Positions 50,703 to 60,165 of a stretch of 64,000 nt of DNA are shown piece by piece. Below the pieces are notes generated by a model. It saw only the letters and a program-made list of their open reading frames with translations, ran no database searches and was not told the DNA's origin. The translations under genes were made by a program, and so were the position numbers. The stretch's first letter is position 1, and every line of letters begins with the position of its first letter. Origin of the DNA: Pedobacter sp. MC2016-14 (GTDB lineage Bacteria > Bacteroidota > Bacteroidia > Sphingobacteriales > Sphingobacteriaceae); the NCBI RefSeq assembly GCF_020991475.1, contig NZ_JAJMPA010000001.1, forward strand, positions 992,001 to 1,056,000, given 5' to 3'.

Positions 50703-51449
50703 TTATATGATCTGCAAGTCCTTTACCCTATAAGGGTCCAGGTCTTCACAATTAGGGTCAAGTTCAGTAACCAGGTAGTGGATATTGGTTAAAGAGGCCA
50801 CTTTAAGTTTGAGGGATATGTTTAGCTTTTCTGCGATACATAAAATGGCAGTTTTCCTTGAGGTACTTAACATCGTTTTCTTTATTTGGTTAATTTCCCA
50901 ATCCGTATCTGTAAGCCCGTCTTTAGGGTGTATCGCACTCGTTCCTAGCAAACAAAGATCGGCGTTAATTTCTGAGAGCTGATTAATTACATGACCGCCG
51001 TATGTGATTTGAGAGTTTTTAGAGAACTTACCACCAATTAAAATAACCTCCATTTTTGGATATTTTGCCAGTTCTATGGCTACAAAGGGGCTGATGGTAA
51101 AAAAGGTGGCCTGTAAATTTTCAGGTAACTGCTTAACCAGTTCTATAATTGAAGTTCCACCTCCTGTTACTATAACCATTCCGTCTTTTATTAAGCTTGT
51201 CGCTTTTTTCGCAATGCTGATTTTGGCCTCACGAGCATAAATATCGGTATCATCAAAGGAGGATTGATAGGATTTAGATAAAGCACCACCATGAACTTTA
51301 GATAGTTGGTTAAGATCAGATAATTCCTGAAGGTCCCTTCTAATGGTATCTTCAGATACATTAAGTAGCTCTACCAGATCTGAAGATAGTACACGGTTGT
51401 GCAAATTGATCTGTCGCATGATGATGTCATGTCTTTCCTTCTTTAACAT
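50703..51449 (-). CDS. DeoR/GlpR-family transcriptional regulator
   Basis: The 248-residue protein has the DeoR winged helix (MLKKERHDIIMRQINLHN, LVELLNVSEDTIRRDLQEL, KVHGGAL) and the DeoRC sugar-phosphate sensor (VIVTGGGTSIIELVKQLP; LGTSAIHPKDGLTD). Regulators of this type are relieved by phosphosugars. It diverges from the susC gene at 51687; the 237-bp gap contains two operator-like arrays. It is probably the local regulator of the glycan operon, and likely of the second susCD at 60.3 kb. Confidence 0.93.
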   Translation of the reverse strand: MLKKERHDIIMRQINLHNRVLSSDLVELLNVSEDTIRRDLQELSDLNQLSKVHGGALSKSYQSSFDDTDIYAREAKISIAKKATSLIKDGMVIVTGGGTSIIELVKQLPENLQATFFTISPFVAIELAKYPKMEVILIGGKFSKNSQITYGGHVINQLSEINADLCLLGTSAIHPKDGLTDTDWEINQIKKTMLSTSRKTAILCIAEKLNISLKLKVASLTNIHYLVTELDPNCEDLDPYRVKDLQII

Positions 51450-51494
51450 TTTTAAATTTTCGGCTAATTTAATGATAAAATTTTAATAGTGTTG

Positions 51495-51519
51495 TTGCGG
51501 TTTTTTGCGTCTTTTTGCA
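51495..51519. promoter_or_regulatory. Operator-like array A1 (three 10-bp phased half-sites)
   Basis: TTGCG at 51495 and 51505 and TTGCA at 51515 occur at exact 10-bp steps in the deoR-susC gap. Helical phasing and location suggest a binding array for the adjacent DeoR-type protein. Confidence 0.55.
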
Positions 51520-51609
51520 ACATTAATTTTACAAAATGCTTTTTTAATATGCTGTTCGAAAGCAAAATAACCAAATTATATTATATATATTTACCGCAGT
51601 TCTGATTAT

Positions 51610-51624
51610 TTGCGGTTATTTGCG
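51610..51624. promoter_or_regulatory. Operator-like array A2 (two phased half-sites)
   Basis: TTGCG at 51610 and 51620, 10 bp apart, 62 bp before the susC ATG, with an inverted CCGCA at 51594. It begins 115 bp after array A1. Confidence 0.5.
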
Positions 51625-51686
51625 TTTTATTTAGTGCAGTTTATCACGAACAAACAAACAACCTAATACTAACCAATTCATCACTT

Positions 51687-54600
51687 ATGAAACAAAAATT
51701 ACTCTTTATTTTTCTGAGTATGTTTTTACTGCTTTCGCAGGCAATGGCTCAGAAAATTACTGTGACAGGTAAGGTAATCTCCAGCGAGGACAAGCTATTT
51801 GTTCCTGGCGTCTCCGTAAAAATCAAAGGCGGCTTATCTGCAACCCAAACCAATTCAGATGGAATTTATTCCATTAGTGCGAATAAGGGGGATGTGCTTG
51901 TTTTTACCTATATCGGGTTTGAAGTGCTGGAGCAAACTGTTGGCACTTCAACAATTCTTAACGCGGAGCTAAAAACCAGTTACAAATCATTAAATGAAGT
52001 GGTAGTTACGGCACTTGGCATTCAGCGAGATAAAAGGACGCTAACTTATTCCGTTCAAACGGTTAAGGGAGATGATTTGAGGGATGCCAATCAGCCCAAC
52101 ATCATCAATGCTTTGCAAGGTCAGATTGCTGGTGCACAGATTACTAGTTCAGGGGGCTCGCCAGGTTTACCATCTGAAATTATCCTAAGAGGTGTTTCCT
52201 CTTTAACTGGAGATAATCAGCCCATTATGATTGTAGACGGGATTAGGGTTAGCAATGCATCTTCCGATGGAACAGTGAACAGGTTAGCTGATTTTAACCC
52301 GGCTGACATAGAAAATATTTCTGTACTTAAAGGCGCAGCAGCAGCAGCGTTGTATGGTATTGATGCGGCATCTGGAGCGATCATCATTACAACTAAAAAA
52401 GGGAAAGCAGGTAGTTTGCAATCAAACGGCTCCTATAAGTCCTTTATAGAAACCGTAGGACGCTTGCCTAAACAGCAAAAGATTTATACTTCTGGTACAG
52501 GTACAGGCTTCGATGAAAGTTCAATTTCATCATGGGGGCGTAAGTATAGAAGCGATGAGGCAATTTATGACAACCTGGGTCAGTTTTTTGGTACGGGAGT
52601 GGTGCATGATGTAAATTACAACGTAAACGGGGGGGCAGAAAAATTTAATTATTATATGTCCGGTAATTACCGTGGTGGTTCCTCAATCATTCCCAATACA
52701 GAAAGTGACAAAATCGCCATGTTGATCAAAGGATCAGCTACAATAGCTAAAAATCTGGTTTTAACAGCAAGTGCCAATTACATTAAAAACAATATTAAAG
52801 AGGGAATTGTAGGGGGCAGTTCAGGAGGATATGCAAATAGTATTTATATGTACCCTTTACGGTATGATATTAACAGGTATCAATATGATAACGGGAACCC
52901 ATATTACGAATATTATGAAAATAGTGGATCTGAAGAAACGGCGAGAATATCACCAATGTGGTCCATCATGAAAAACCCGCGGTATACAGAAACCCAGCGT
53001 ATTGTGGTGAACAGCAATCTTGATTATAAAGTTAACGATTGGATTAATTTATCTTATAGAATAGGTCAGGATTATTATAATCAGGATTACAGCAACATTA
53101 CCGTTCCTGGTACTCCGGGTAGTTACATAACTGGCGGAAGATTGTATCAAACAAAAGGGAATTATATTTATCAAACCAATATTTTCAACAGTACATTTGA
53201 TAGACAGGTTGTGAAAGATTTAAGGGCGACATTAATTCTTGGAGCAAGTTCAGAGTATTTCGAGGCCAGTACAAACTCATTTACCGGTGAAGGTTTTATT
53301 GTACCCGACATCTATAGCGTGAATAATATTCCGCCAGCCAACCTAATCACGGGCGAAGGGCTAAGAAGAAGACAACGCTATGCAGTTTATGGTGATTTTA
53401 AACTGGAATATAAAAATTTGTTAAGTATAGGTGTTACCGGTAGAAATGACTGGTCATCTACATTACCACCCAATTCAAGGTCGTTTTATTCACCATCGTA
53501 TTCTGGAGCTTTTACGTTTTCTGAATTGTTTGAAAGCAAAAGTGATTGGTTTGGTAAATTAAGGGCTAGTTATGCCAAAGTAGGTAAGGACGCACCTATT
53601 TATGCTACTTATACTACGCTGCAAGCCAATCCAGGTCTTGGTGGCGGTTATCAAAACAACTCAACTGGGGGTAATATTAATCTGGTAAATGAAACAACTA
53701 TTGAAAAGGAAGTTGGTTTTGAATTGAGGCTTTTTAAAAATCGGCTAACCATTGAAAGTGCGTATTATGATAAAGAAAGTCATGATCAGGTAGTTACAGC
53801 AAGGGTTCCGCTTCCTACCGGGTTTGTGATTCAAACATTTAATGTTGGTAAACTTAGAAACAGAGGTTTGGAACTCTCTCTGGGCGGAACACCTGTAAAA
53901 ACAGCAAATTTTAACTGGAATGTTACTTTAAATGCATGGCGTAACCGTTCTAAAATGCTGGAATTTCCAGGTCAGATAGAGGTATTCCCATATACCTTTG
54001 GACAGCCTTATAATGCCGCTAAAGCAGCATCTATGATCAATATGCCAGTATTAGGCATTGTAGGAACAGACTATTTAAGAACTGCAGAAGGATATGCTGT
54101 GATTGGTGCCGATGGCTACCCGGTGATTAACAGCGAGAGCCAATCCATTTATATAGGTAATCGAGAGCCTAAATTAAATATGGGCCTGCTTAATAAATTC
54201 AGCTATAAAGATTTTTCACTCTCTTTTCTATGGGATTTCCGCTTAGGAGGAGATGTGTATAATGCTACACGTTTAGGAATGATTGCAAGAGGTAGCGCTG
54301 CCGATGTAGGAGAGTGGAGAGACCGAGACTTTACTTTTAATGGTGTGGTTTTGCAAAATGATGGTTCATATATCAGCAACACTAAACAAGTCCCGCTTAC
54401 TTATGCTTATTTTGTAAACAATTATGCCGCAGTCGGCACCAATTTTATTGAAACAGTCAATTGGGCCCGGGTGCGTTACATCACCTTTAGTTATAGTCTG
54501 CCTAAAAAGATTACGCAACGGTTAAAGTTGTCAAGATTAAGTCTTGAGCTATCTGCACAAAATCCAATATTGATTACCAACTATTCTGGAGGCGATCCAG

Positions 54601-54716
54601 AAGTCAATAGTGCTGGTCCTAATGCTGGTGGTGGTGGCGGAAGCACCATGGGTGTAGATTATGGCGCTATTCCATTATCGAAAACATATTCAATAGGTAT
54701 CTCTGTAGGGTTTTAA
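51687..54716 (+). CDS. SusC/RagA-family TonB-linked outer-membrane transporter (glycan locus)
   Basis: The 1009-residue protein has a signal peptide (residues 1-21), the CarbopepD_reg-like domain (TVTGKVISSEDKLFVPGVSVKI), plug motifs (ALQGQIAGAQITSSGGSPG; IMIVDGIRVSN; ISVLKGAAAAALYGIDAASGAIIITTKKG) and a barrel ending SIGISVGF. It imports oligosaccharides captured by the SusD protein that follows (9-bp gap). It heads a five-gene operon ending in a GH18 glycosidase, so chitin-like or N-glycan-like GlcNAc oligomers are the best substrate guess. Confidence 0.95.
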   Translation: MKQKLLFIFLSMFLLLSQAMAQKITVTGKVISSEDKLFVPGVSVKIKGGLSATQTNSDGIYSISANKGDVLVFTYIGFEVLEQTVGTSTILNAELKTSYKSLNEVVVTALGIQRDKRTLTYSVQTVKGDDLRDANQPNIINALQGQIAGAQITSSGGSPGLPSEIILRGVSSLTGDNQPIMIVDGIRVSNASSDGTVNRLADFNPADIENISVLKGAAAAALYGIDAASGAIIITTKKGKAGSLQSNGSYKSFIETVGRLPKQQKIYTSGTGTGFDESSISSWGRKYRSDEAIYDNLGQFFGTGVVHDVNYNVNGGAEKFNYYMSGNYRGGSSIIPNTESDKIAMLIKGSATIAKNLVLTASANYIKNNIKEGIVGGSSGGYANSIYMYPLRYDINRYQYDNGNPYYEYYENSGSEETARISPMWSIMKNPRYTETQRIVVNSNLDYKVNDWINLSYRIGQDYYNQDYSNITVPGTPGSYITGGRLYQTKGNYIYQTNIFNSTFDRQVVKDLRATLILGASSEYFEASTNSFTGEGFIVPDIYSVNNIPPANLITGEGLRRRQRYAVYGDFKLEYKNLLSIGVTGRNDWSSTLPPNSRSFYSPSYSGAFTFSELFESKSDWFGKLRASYAKVGKDAPIYATYTTLQANPGLGGGYQNNSTGGNINLVNETTIEKEVGFELRLFKNRLTIESAYYDKESHDQVVTARVPLPTGFVIQTFNVGKLRNRGLELSLGGTPVKTANFNWNVTLNAWRNRSKMLEFPGQIEVFPYTFGQPYNAAKAASMINMPVLGIVGTDYLRTAEGYAVIGADGYPVINSESQSIYIGNREPKLNMGLLNKFSYKDFSLSFLWDFRLGGDVYNATRLGMIARGSAADVGEWRDRDFTFNGVVLQNDGSYISNTKQVPLTYAYFVNNYAAVGTNFIETVNWARVRYITFSYSLPKKITQRLKLSRLSLELSAQNPILITNYSGGDPEVNSAGPNAGGGGGSTMGVDYGAIPLSKTYSIGISVGF

Positions 54717-54725
54717 TTTTATTTT

Positions 54726-56258
54726 ATGAAAACGATGTTTAAATTATTGCCAATTGTGCTGCTGGTTCTGCTGGTTTCCTGCAAAAAACAATTGGATATC
54801 AATATAGATCCGGTTCAACCGGTTACTACAACCCCAAGCCTGAGGCTTCCGGCAATTTTAGGAAATATGGCGTATCATTTGTATTCCCATGCACGTTATT
54901 CTTCTTATCACTCCTTTTATATTACCAGCAGATATAATACAAGCAAAATTGAGGCGCTTTGGAATTATAATGATGTTACAAGATTGGGTGCTTGGCGTTG
55001 GCATTATTTCGATGTTGGTAGCAACTGTCGTGGAATGATAGAACGCTCAGAGAGTGACGGGGCTAATAATTATAAAGGAGTCGGCAAAATTATGCTGGCT
55101 TTCTCCTACCTCACTGCAACAGATTCATTTGGCGATATGCCTTTTAAAGAAGCTTATTCCGGCAGTTATAATCCAAAGTACGATACCCAACAGGAAGTAT
55201 ATGCCGGTATAGTTTCTCTACTTAACGAAGGTATTGAAGATTTGAATAGATCCGGTGCTTCAGACCCTACCATGAATGCTACGGCAGATTTAATTTACCA
55301 GGGAAATCTTAATAAATGGAAATCATTTGCTGAAGCTGTACGTGCAAGATTATTATTGCATACGGCTAATTTTGATGGAGGATACGATGCTGTATTATCA
55401 ACAGTGAATGCTTCTTTAACTGGATTCTCCGATGCCGTCTTAAAATACCCTGAATCACCAACCAGGGACTGGGAAAAAAATATGTGGGGTCCTTCCATCC
55501 CAAACCCACAGTGGAACTTTGCTGATATCGTTAACATTTTAAATACGTCTGTAAGTACAGATTTGTTTATGAAATACCTGACTGTTGGAGATCCCGGATT
55601 AAATTATGATCCGCGTTTGTACAAGCTAACTAGTCCTGGTGTAAAAGGTGCATATAATGGAGCCAGGCTTTCAGAAGGACTAGTTGTTCCTAACTGGCCA
55701 ACTGTTCCGGGTACCGTTGCGCCTACCATGGACGATTTTGCAAATTTGTATAATGGATACTGGACCAAAGATGGTTCTCCATTCCCTTACATTTTAAAAG
55801 AAGAGTTGTACTTTATTAAAGCAGAGGCTGCATTTTATAAAAATGATAATGTTACTGCGTTGGCCGCTTACAGAGAAGGTGTAAAATTGAATATGCAGCG
55901 CTTAGGTATCACTGAGGGTGAAATAGGATCTTTTCTTTCCTCATCAAAAATCAAACAAGATGCTTCGCTGCTTACCATAAGTGACATCCTGGTGCAAAAG
56001 TATGTTGCACTCTATCTGCAGTCTGAAACCTGGGTAGACATGAGGAGGCATGGTTATAGCACAGAAGCTTATCCAGGAATCTATTATCCAGCTAGGGTTT
56101 TGACAGAATGGGGGGGCAGATGGATTCAACGGTTACCTTATGATAACCAGACAGAATATATTTATAATCCGCAGGAAATGGCCCGTTTAGGTGCTACATC
56201 CAGAAGCTGGGTGTTTACCCCTGTTTGGTGGGCAGATCGTTCTACGCTTAAAAATTAA
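54726..56258 (+). CDS. SusD-like surface lipoprotein (SusD/RagB group 2)
   Basis: The 510-residue lipoprotein has its cysteine at residue 19 (LVLLVSCKKQ) and the landmarks LRLPAILGNMAYHLY, the FSYLTATDSFGDMPFKEAYSG block, and KAEAAFYKNDN in the C-terminal half. This pattern belongs to the SusD-like group often paired with chitin/GlcNAc loci. It caps the upstream SusC channel. Confidence 0.93.
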   Translation: MKTMFKLLPIVLLVLLVSCKKQLDINIDPVQPVTTTPSLRLPAILGNMAYHLYSHARYSSYHSFYITSRYNTSKIEALWNYNDVTRLGAWRWHYFDVGSNCRGMIERSESDGANNYKGVGKIMLAFSYLTATDSFGDMPFKEAYSGSYNPKYDTQQEVYAGIVSLLNEGIEDLNRSGASDPTMNATADLIYQGNLNKWKSFAEAVRARLLLHTANFDGGYDAVLSTVNASLTGFSDAVLKYPESPTRDWEKNMWGPSIPNPQWNFADIVNILNTSVSTDLFMKYLTVGDPGLNYDPRLYKLTSPGVKGAYNGARLSEGLVVPNWPTVPGTVAPTMDDFANLYNGYWTKDGSPFPYILKEELYFIKAEAAFYKNDNVTALAAYREGVKLNMQRLGITEGEIGSFLSSSKIKQDASLLTISDILVQKYVALYLQSETWVDMRRHGYSTEAYPGIYYPARVLTEWGGRWIQRLPYDNQTEYIYNPQEMARLGATSRSWVFTPVWWADRSTLKN

Positions 56259-56263
56259 TAGCT

Positions 56264-57052
56264 ATGAAAAAACATAAGATAGTTTTACTACTGGCATTAA
56301 CCATGTTAATGTTCTCTTGTAAAAAGAAAAGTCCTCTAGAAGATTTAGGGACTTCAACTGGGAAGTTTAATGCTCAGCTCGCTGTTTCTTTGAGTAACCG
56401 AACGCCCTTAGTCGGAGAGGCAATTGTGGTTACAGCAACAACTGGCCAACGAAATGACAAAATCGCAAAGGTTGAGTTTATACATACCTTGTCAGAAAGA
56501 TTTGGCGTGCAGTTATCATTAGATAATGCGACGATCAACACCTGGAGTACTACTAATCCAACAATGGTCTTAAGAGATACCATTGCTAAAGAGATAGTTT
56601 GGAACACAGTAAATGGAGGCAATGGTGGGTTAAATAATTACTACATCACCACAGATAATAATTATGTTGTACCGATGCCATACACGCTATTTGTACAAAC
56701 AGACGGGAAATATAAATTAACTGGGTCTGAATTATTGCTGAGCTTGCCAGATGAGTCTTTTGAAATTATTAAGAGCCAGTTAACATTTGTCATTGGTGTT
56801 GCAGACTATTCAAAACTGTTTCCAGGTATGCCAGATACGCATTATGTGATTGCCAGCGGAGTAAAGACAGGAGTTTCGGCTTTAGGAAAGACCTATTTGA
56901 GGGAAAATCTAACCAGAAATATATTGATCAGCAATGGGATGAAGGAAATTAGAAAGAAAGGGATGCTTGTGGCTACTGTTACAGTTAGGGTAACAACGGA
57001 AGCCGGTGCCCAGACTAGTGTAAGTAATAGCTTTGAATCAGTTTACCAATAA
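56264..57052 (+). CDS. Surface lipoprotein of the glycan operon, unknown fold
   Basis: The 262-residue protein has a lipobox at residue 19 (TMLMFSCKKK) and is predominantly beta-sheet (AQLAVSLSNRTPLVGEAIVVTA; VATVTVRVTTEAGAQTSVS). It occupies the position where Sus loci encode SusE/SusF-like glycan-binding lipoproteins, so a binding role is inferred from context alone. I do not recognise a family. It is 6 bp after the SusD gene. Confidence 0.8.
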   Translation: MKKHKIVLLLALTMLMFSCKKKSPLEDLGTSTGKFNAQLAVSLSNRTPLVGEAIVVTATTGQRNDKIAKVEFIHTLSERFGVQLSLDNATINTWSTTNPTMVLRDTIAKEIVWNTVNGGNGGLNNYYITTDNNYVVPMPYTLFVQTDGKYKLTGSELLLSLPDESFEIIKSQLTFVIGVADYSKLFPGMPDTHYVIASGVKTGVSALGKTYLRENLTRNILISNGMKEIRKKGMLVATVTVRVTTEAGAQTSVSNSFESVYQ

Positions 57053-57062
57053 AAATATATCA

Positions 57063-58682
57063 ATGAAGAAATTTAGCCTATATATACTAACTCTACTTCT
57101 GCTGTTTGCGGGATGTAAGGTTGATGAAATTTCCAGAATTGCTCCTGAAGGAGATTTTGCGGTAAATTTTACAGCGCCAGAAGGCGTAATAACTGCACCA
57201 GGAAAGGTGCTGCTCACCAATAGGTCAAAATATTCAGAGAGATATCTTTGGAAATTCCCTAAAGGACAGGCACTAACCAAAAGTGGTTTAACCCAAAGGA
57301 CCACCAGCGAAAACCTGGTTCCAGATACCATTTATTATGCTTTGCCAGGAAGTTACAATGTAACGCTTGTTGCATGGCAGGGAGGAAAGCAAGATTCCAT
57401 GACAAAGGTACTGACTGTGGTTAAAATGCAGCCCGTAATTGTTGTCCCAGAGAATATTGGTGTTATGAGAGAATTCGAATTTAGCGCTAATGTATTTAAG
57501 TATCCAGGGCAAGCAGTAACTTATTCATGGGACTTCGGTGAGCCGGGCCTCACTTCCACGGCAGAAAAACCCAAAATTACTTTTAAAACGGAGGGAAATC
57601 ATACAGTTACCTTAACAATAAACGATGGACAGGAAACCTTAACCACTACCACACAAGTTTTTGTAATGGGAGAGCTGGTAAAAGCACTTTATTTCACCGA
57701 TGCTTTAACTAAAAAGATTTACAGATACCAGTTTAAACAATTACAAACACCAATTATATCTGCGTTATCTACGGTTTTAGGCCCTCATCCACTAGGTATG
57801 AGCGTATATAATAATAGAATTTATATTACAGAGGCTGGCGTAGGACTAAGATTTAGTACCGGCGATGCAGCGAAGGCAGATGGGAAAGTTTACTCAGTTG
57901 ATCTTACCGGCGGAAATTCAATTATAGTAACCGCACCGGTAGACGCATCTGCTTCAGGATACCAATTAGACCCTTTTGTGCATACCATAGATGATAATGG
58001 AAATATTTGGTGGACGAGCCGTAATAATGCAGTGAGGGTTGCCTCTGCAGCCGGTGTGGATCTAGCTTATCCGGGATCAAGAATTGCCTTAACAGCGGCA
58101 AATGCAGGAGTAACTAGTACTGCAACATATTTTGATGGGGGTGTTCAGGCAGTAAATGGAGAAATATGGGTGTCTAAAACAGGTACAACAGGCAGAGGTA
58201 TTTTTAGGTTTAATACTACGGGAGCATTTATCAGCAAGCTGTCTGCAAATCTTGATAATTACGCAATCCGAAACTTCGTTGTTGACAAGGTGAACAGTAA
58301 AATTTACTTTATTGTAAATGTACCAACAACAGGTGTAGTTCAAGGGCTATACAGGTGTAACATGGATGGCAGTGGTATTACTTTGCTTGATGCGCTGGCC
58401 ACTGTAGCTACTGGGAGTGGATTTTCTAATGAAAATGGAGACAATGAATTTATACATGTCACTGGCCTGGCTTTGGATACCGACCCAGATGATAAAACTT
58501 CGGGCTACATTTATTATGGTTATAGAAGCAATCTTGATATTAATGGCAATGGTCCAACTATATCGGCTACAGCAAATAATTCAGGTATAAAACGTTATGC
58601 ACTTGATGGTAGTAAGCCAGCAGAGTTTTTAATAAAAGGCTATATCCCATATGGTATTGCCATAGATAATGTAAGGAGATAA
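57063..58682 (+). CDS. PKD-domain lipoprotein with beta-propeller-like repeats
   Basis: From ATG 57063 the protein has 539 residues with a lipobox cysteine at 18 (LLFAGCKV). Two PKD-like domains follow (about 28-122, with YLWKFPKG; and 125-203, with VTYSWDFGEP and NHTVTLTINDG). The C-terminal 330 residues carry YWTD/NHL-like repeats (ALYFTDALTKKIYRYQF; KVYSVDLTGG; LYRCNMDGSG), suggesting a six-bladed propeller. It is likely a surface glycan-binding component of the operon. Confidence 0.85.
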   Translation: MKKFSLYILTLLLLFAGCKVDEISRIAPEGDFAVNFTAPEGVITAPGKVLLTNRSKYSERYLWKFPKGQALTKSGLTQRTTSENLVPDTIYYALPGSYNVTLVAWQGGKQDSMTKVLTVVKMQPVIVVPENIGVMREFEFSANVFKYPGQAVTYSWDFGEPGLTSTAEKPKITFKTEGNHTVTLTINDGQETLTTTTQVFVMGELVKALYFTDALTKKIYRYQFKQLQTPIISALSTVLGPHPLGMSVYNNRIYITEAGVGLRFSTGDAAKADGKVYSVDLTGGNSIIVTAPVDASASGYQLDPFVHTIDDNGNIWWTSRNNAVRVASAAGVDLAYPGSRIALTAANAGVTSTATYFDGGVQAVNGEIWVSKTGTTGRGIFRFNTTGAFISKLSANLDNYAIRNFVVDKVNSKIYFIVNVPTTGVVQGLYRCNMDGSGITLLDALATVATGSGFSNENGDNEFIHVTGLALDTDPDDKTSGYIYYGYRSNLDINGNGPTISATANNSGIKRYALDGSKPAEFLIKGYIPYGIAIDNVRR

Positions 58683-58711
58683 TAATGAACCGTTATAGAA
58701 AAGAAGATCTC

Positions 58712-59761
58712 ATGAAAAATATATTATATATTTCAGTAATTTTTATTGCTGCATTGCAGTCCTGTAGTAAAGATTTGAACTGGGTAGAAGATGGTTATAC
58801 CACCGGGGCTGTTACTTATGCAATTCCCGCAGGTGCATACGTACCAGACAATAGTTTTAAGATCGTGGCTTATTATGCAGAGGCAAATGAGCCTGATTCC
58901 ATTGGACTAGATAAGTATAAAATGATTACTCATTTACATTATGCTTTTGCTTACCCGAATGCAGATGGTACATTAAAAGCACTGGCCAAGCCCGCTAATT
59001 TTACCAAAGTGATGAAGTTGGCAAAAGAAAACGGTGTTAAGCGCGCTATTTCCCTGGCAGGATCTGAAAGTATCTATTCGGCTCTGGCAGCAGATCCTGT
59101 ACTTCGGAAAACCTTAGTGAACAACATTATGGCTTTTGTACTTAAAAATGATCTTGATGGAGTAGATATAGACTGGGAATATCCAAGATCCAATTTTTCA
59201 AATGACATCACTTATGAGGCTTTTATGAAAGATCTCTCGGCCAGGCTGCATGTGTACCACAAATATTTAAGCTCGGCGGTAACGGCAGGACTATATGCTG
59301 GCAGCGTGAAAGATGGTATTAATAAAGCTGCAATTGATGCGATGGATTTCGTTAATCTTATGGCTTATGACGGGGCCAACTGGAAGAGTGACCCAAATCA
59401 TTCTTCTTATATCATGGCTGGTGACGTACTTGATGTTTGGTTCAATGAAAAGGGCTTAACCAAAGAAAAGGCTGTATTAGGATTTCCTGCTTACGGTAAA
59501 AATGCCGCTAATGCAGCAATGACGTATCGTAATCTGTTAGCTAACAAGGCGGATCCTATGTTGAATATCTTTACGATGATGACAGGTGCAACCCCTGTGA
59601 CTTATTATTATAACGGAATTCCCTTAATTAAAGAAAAAACCGCACTTGCATATTCCAGAGCCAATGGCATAATGGTTTGGGAATTGTCTCAAGATGCAAA
59701 TGGAGCTAATTCCTTAATTAAGGCGGCAAAAGATAAGCTAGGTGAATTGAATGTTAAGTAA
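58712..59761 (+). CDS. GH18 family glycosidase lipoprotein
   Basis: ATG 58712 gives 349 residues with lipobox cysteine 18 (AALQSCSK); a start at 58685 adds nine charged residues. The GH18 catalytic motif DxxDxDxE is D149-G-V-D152-I-D154-W-E156, so E156 is the acid/base. Other family pieces are YYAEANEPD, THLHYAFAY, RAISLAGSES, FVNLMAYDGA and IMVWELSQDA. GH18 enzymes cut GlcNAc-beta-1,4 bonds by substrate-assisted catalysis, as chitinases or endo-N-acetylglucosaminidases. It is the last gene of the operon, closed by a terminator at 59845. Confidence 0.94.
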   Translation: MKNILYISVIFIAALQSCSKDLNWVEDGYTTGAVTYAIPAGAYVPDNSFKIVAYYAEANEPDSIGLDKYKMITHLHYAFAYPNADGTLKALAKPANFTKVMKLAKENGVKRAISLAGSESIYSALAADPVLRKTLVNNIMAFVLKNDLDGVDIDWEYPRSNFSNDITYEAFMKDLSARLHVYHKYLSSAVTAGLYAGSVKDGINKAAIDAMDFVNLMAYDGANWKSDPNHSSYIMAGDVLDVWFNEKGLTKEKAVLGFPAYGKNAANAAMTYRNLLANKADPMLNIFTMMTGATPVTYYYNGIPLIKEKTALAYSRANGIMVWELSQDANGANSLIKAAKDKLGELNVK

Positions 59762-59844
59762 TATAATCCAGCAAATCGCTTATTAGAGCCGAAATGATGC
59801 ATTAGGAAGAAAGTAGTAGAGATTTCGTATTTATATTATTATTA

Positions 59845-59871
59845 AAGTCCCCACATAAGGGGACTTTTTTT
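59845..59871 (+). terminator. Terminator of the GH18 operon
   Basis: AAGTCCCC / GGGGACTT (59845-59852 with 59859-59866), a 6-nt loop, and a run of seven T ending at 59871. It overlaps the end of the DeoR remnant on the other strand. Confidence 0.93.
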
Positions 59872-59989
59872 ATGTGCGCCCGGCATTGTCTTCAGATACA
59901 TTAAGTAAGTCTACCAGATCGGATGTAAGTATGAGATTATGTAAATTAATCTGGGGCATGATAAAATCGTGCCTTTCTTTCTCTAGCAT
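59870..59989 (-). pseudogene. Truncated DeoR-family regulator remnant
   Basis: Minus-strand codons from ATG 59989 read MLEKERHDFIMPQINLHN then LTSDLVDLLNVSED, 27 of 34 residues identical to the start of the intact DeoR protein at 50703-51449. Homology breaks off at about 59888 and the frame stops at 59870, inside the preceding operon's terminator. The wing and sensor domains are gone. The remnant is in the same place and orientation relative to the second susC as the intact gene is to the first. Confidence 0.85.
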
Positions 59990-60036
59990 ATGTAGAAGTT
60001 TTTTTGAAAGTATTGAATCAATCCAACAGAACATAT

Positions 60037-60061
60037 GTGCGGTAATGTGCGTTATTTCGCA
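60037..60061. promoter_or_regulatory. Operator-like array B1 (three 10-bp phased half-sites)
   Basis: GTGCG at 60037 and 60047 and TCGCA at 60057 stand at exact 10-bp steps, matching array A1 in number, order and spacing (GTGCGGT-AAT-GTGCGTT versus TTGCGGT-TTT-TTGCGTC). Confidence 0.55.
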
Positions 60062-60150
60062 ATAATATACTAGGTTTTCATGTCAATACTTTGCTTTTCC
60101 TTTGTTTTAATCAGAAAGTATTATGATATTTACTTGGCACTAGTCTTTTT

Positions 60151-60165
60151 TTGCGTTTAATTGCG
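60151..60165. promoter_or_regulatory. Operator-like array B2 (two phased half-sites)
   Basis: TTGCG at 60151 and 60161, 10 bp apart and 114 bp after the start of B1, equivalent to array A2 (115 bp after A1). Confidence 0.5.
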
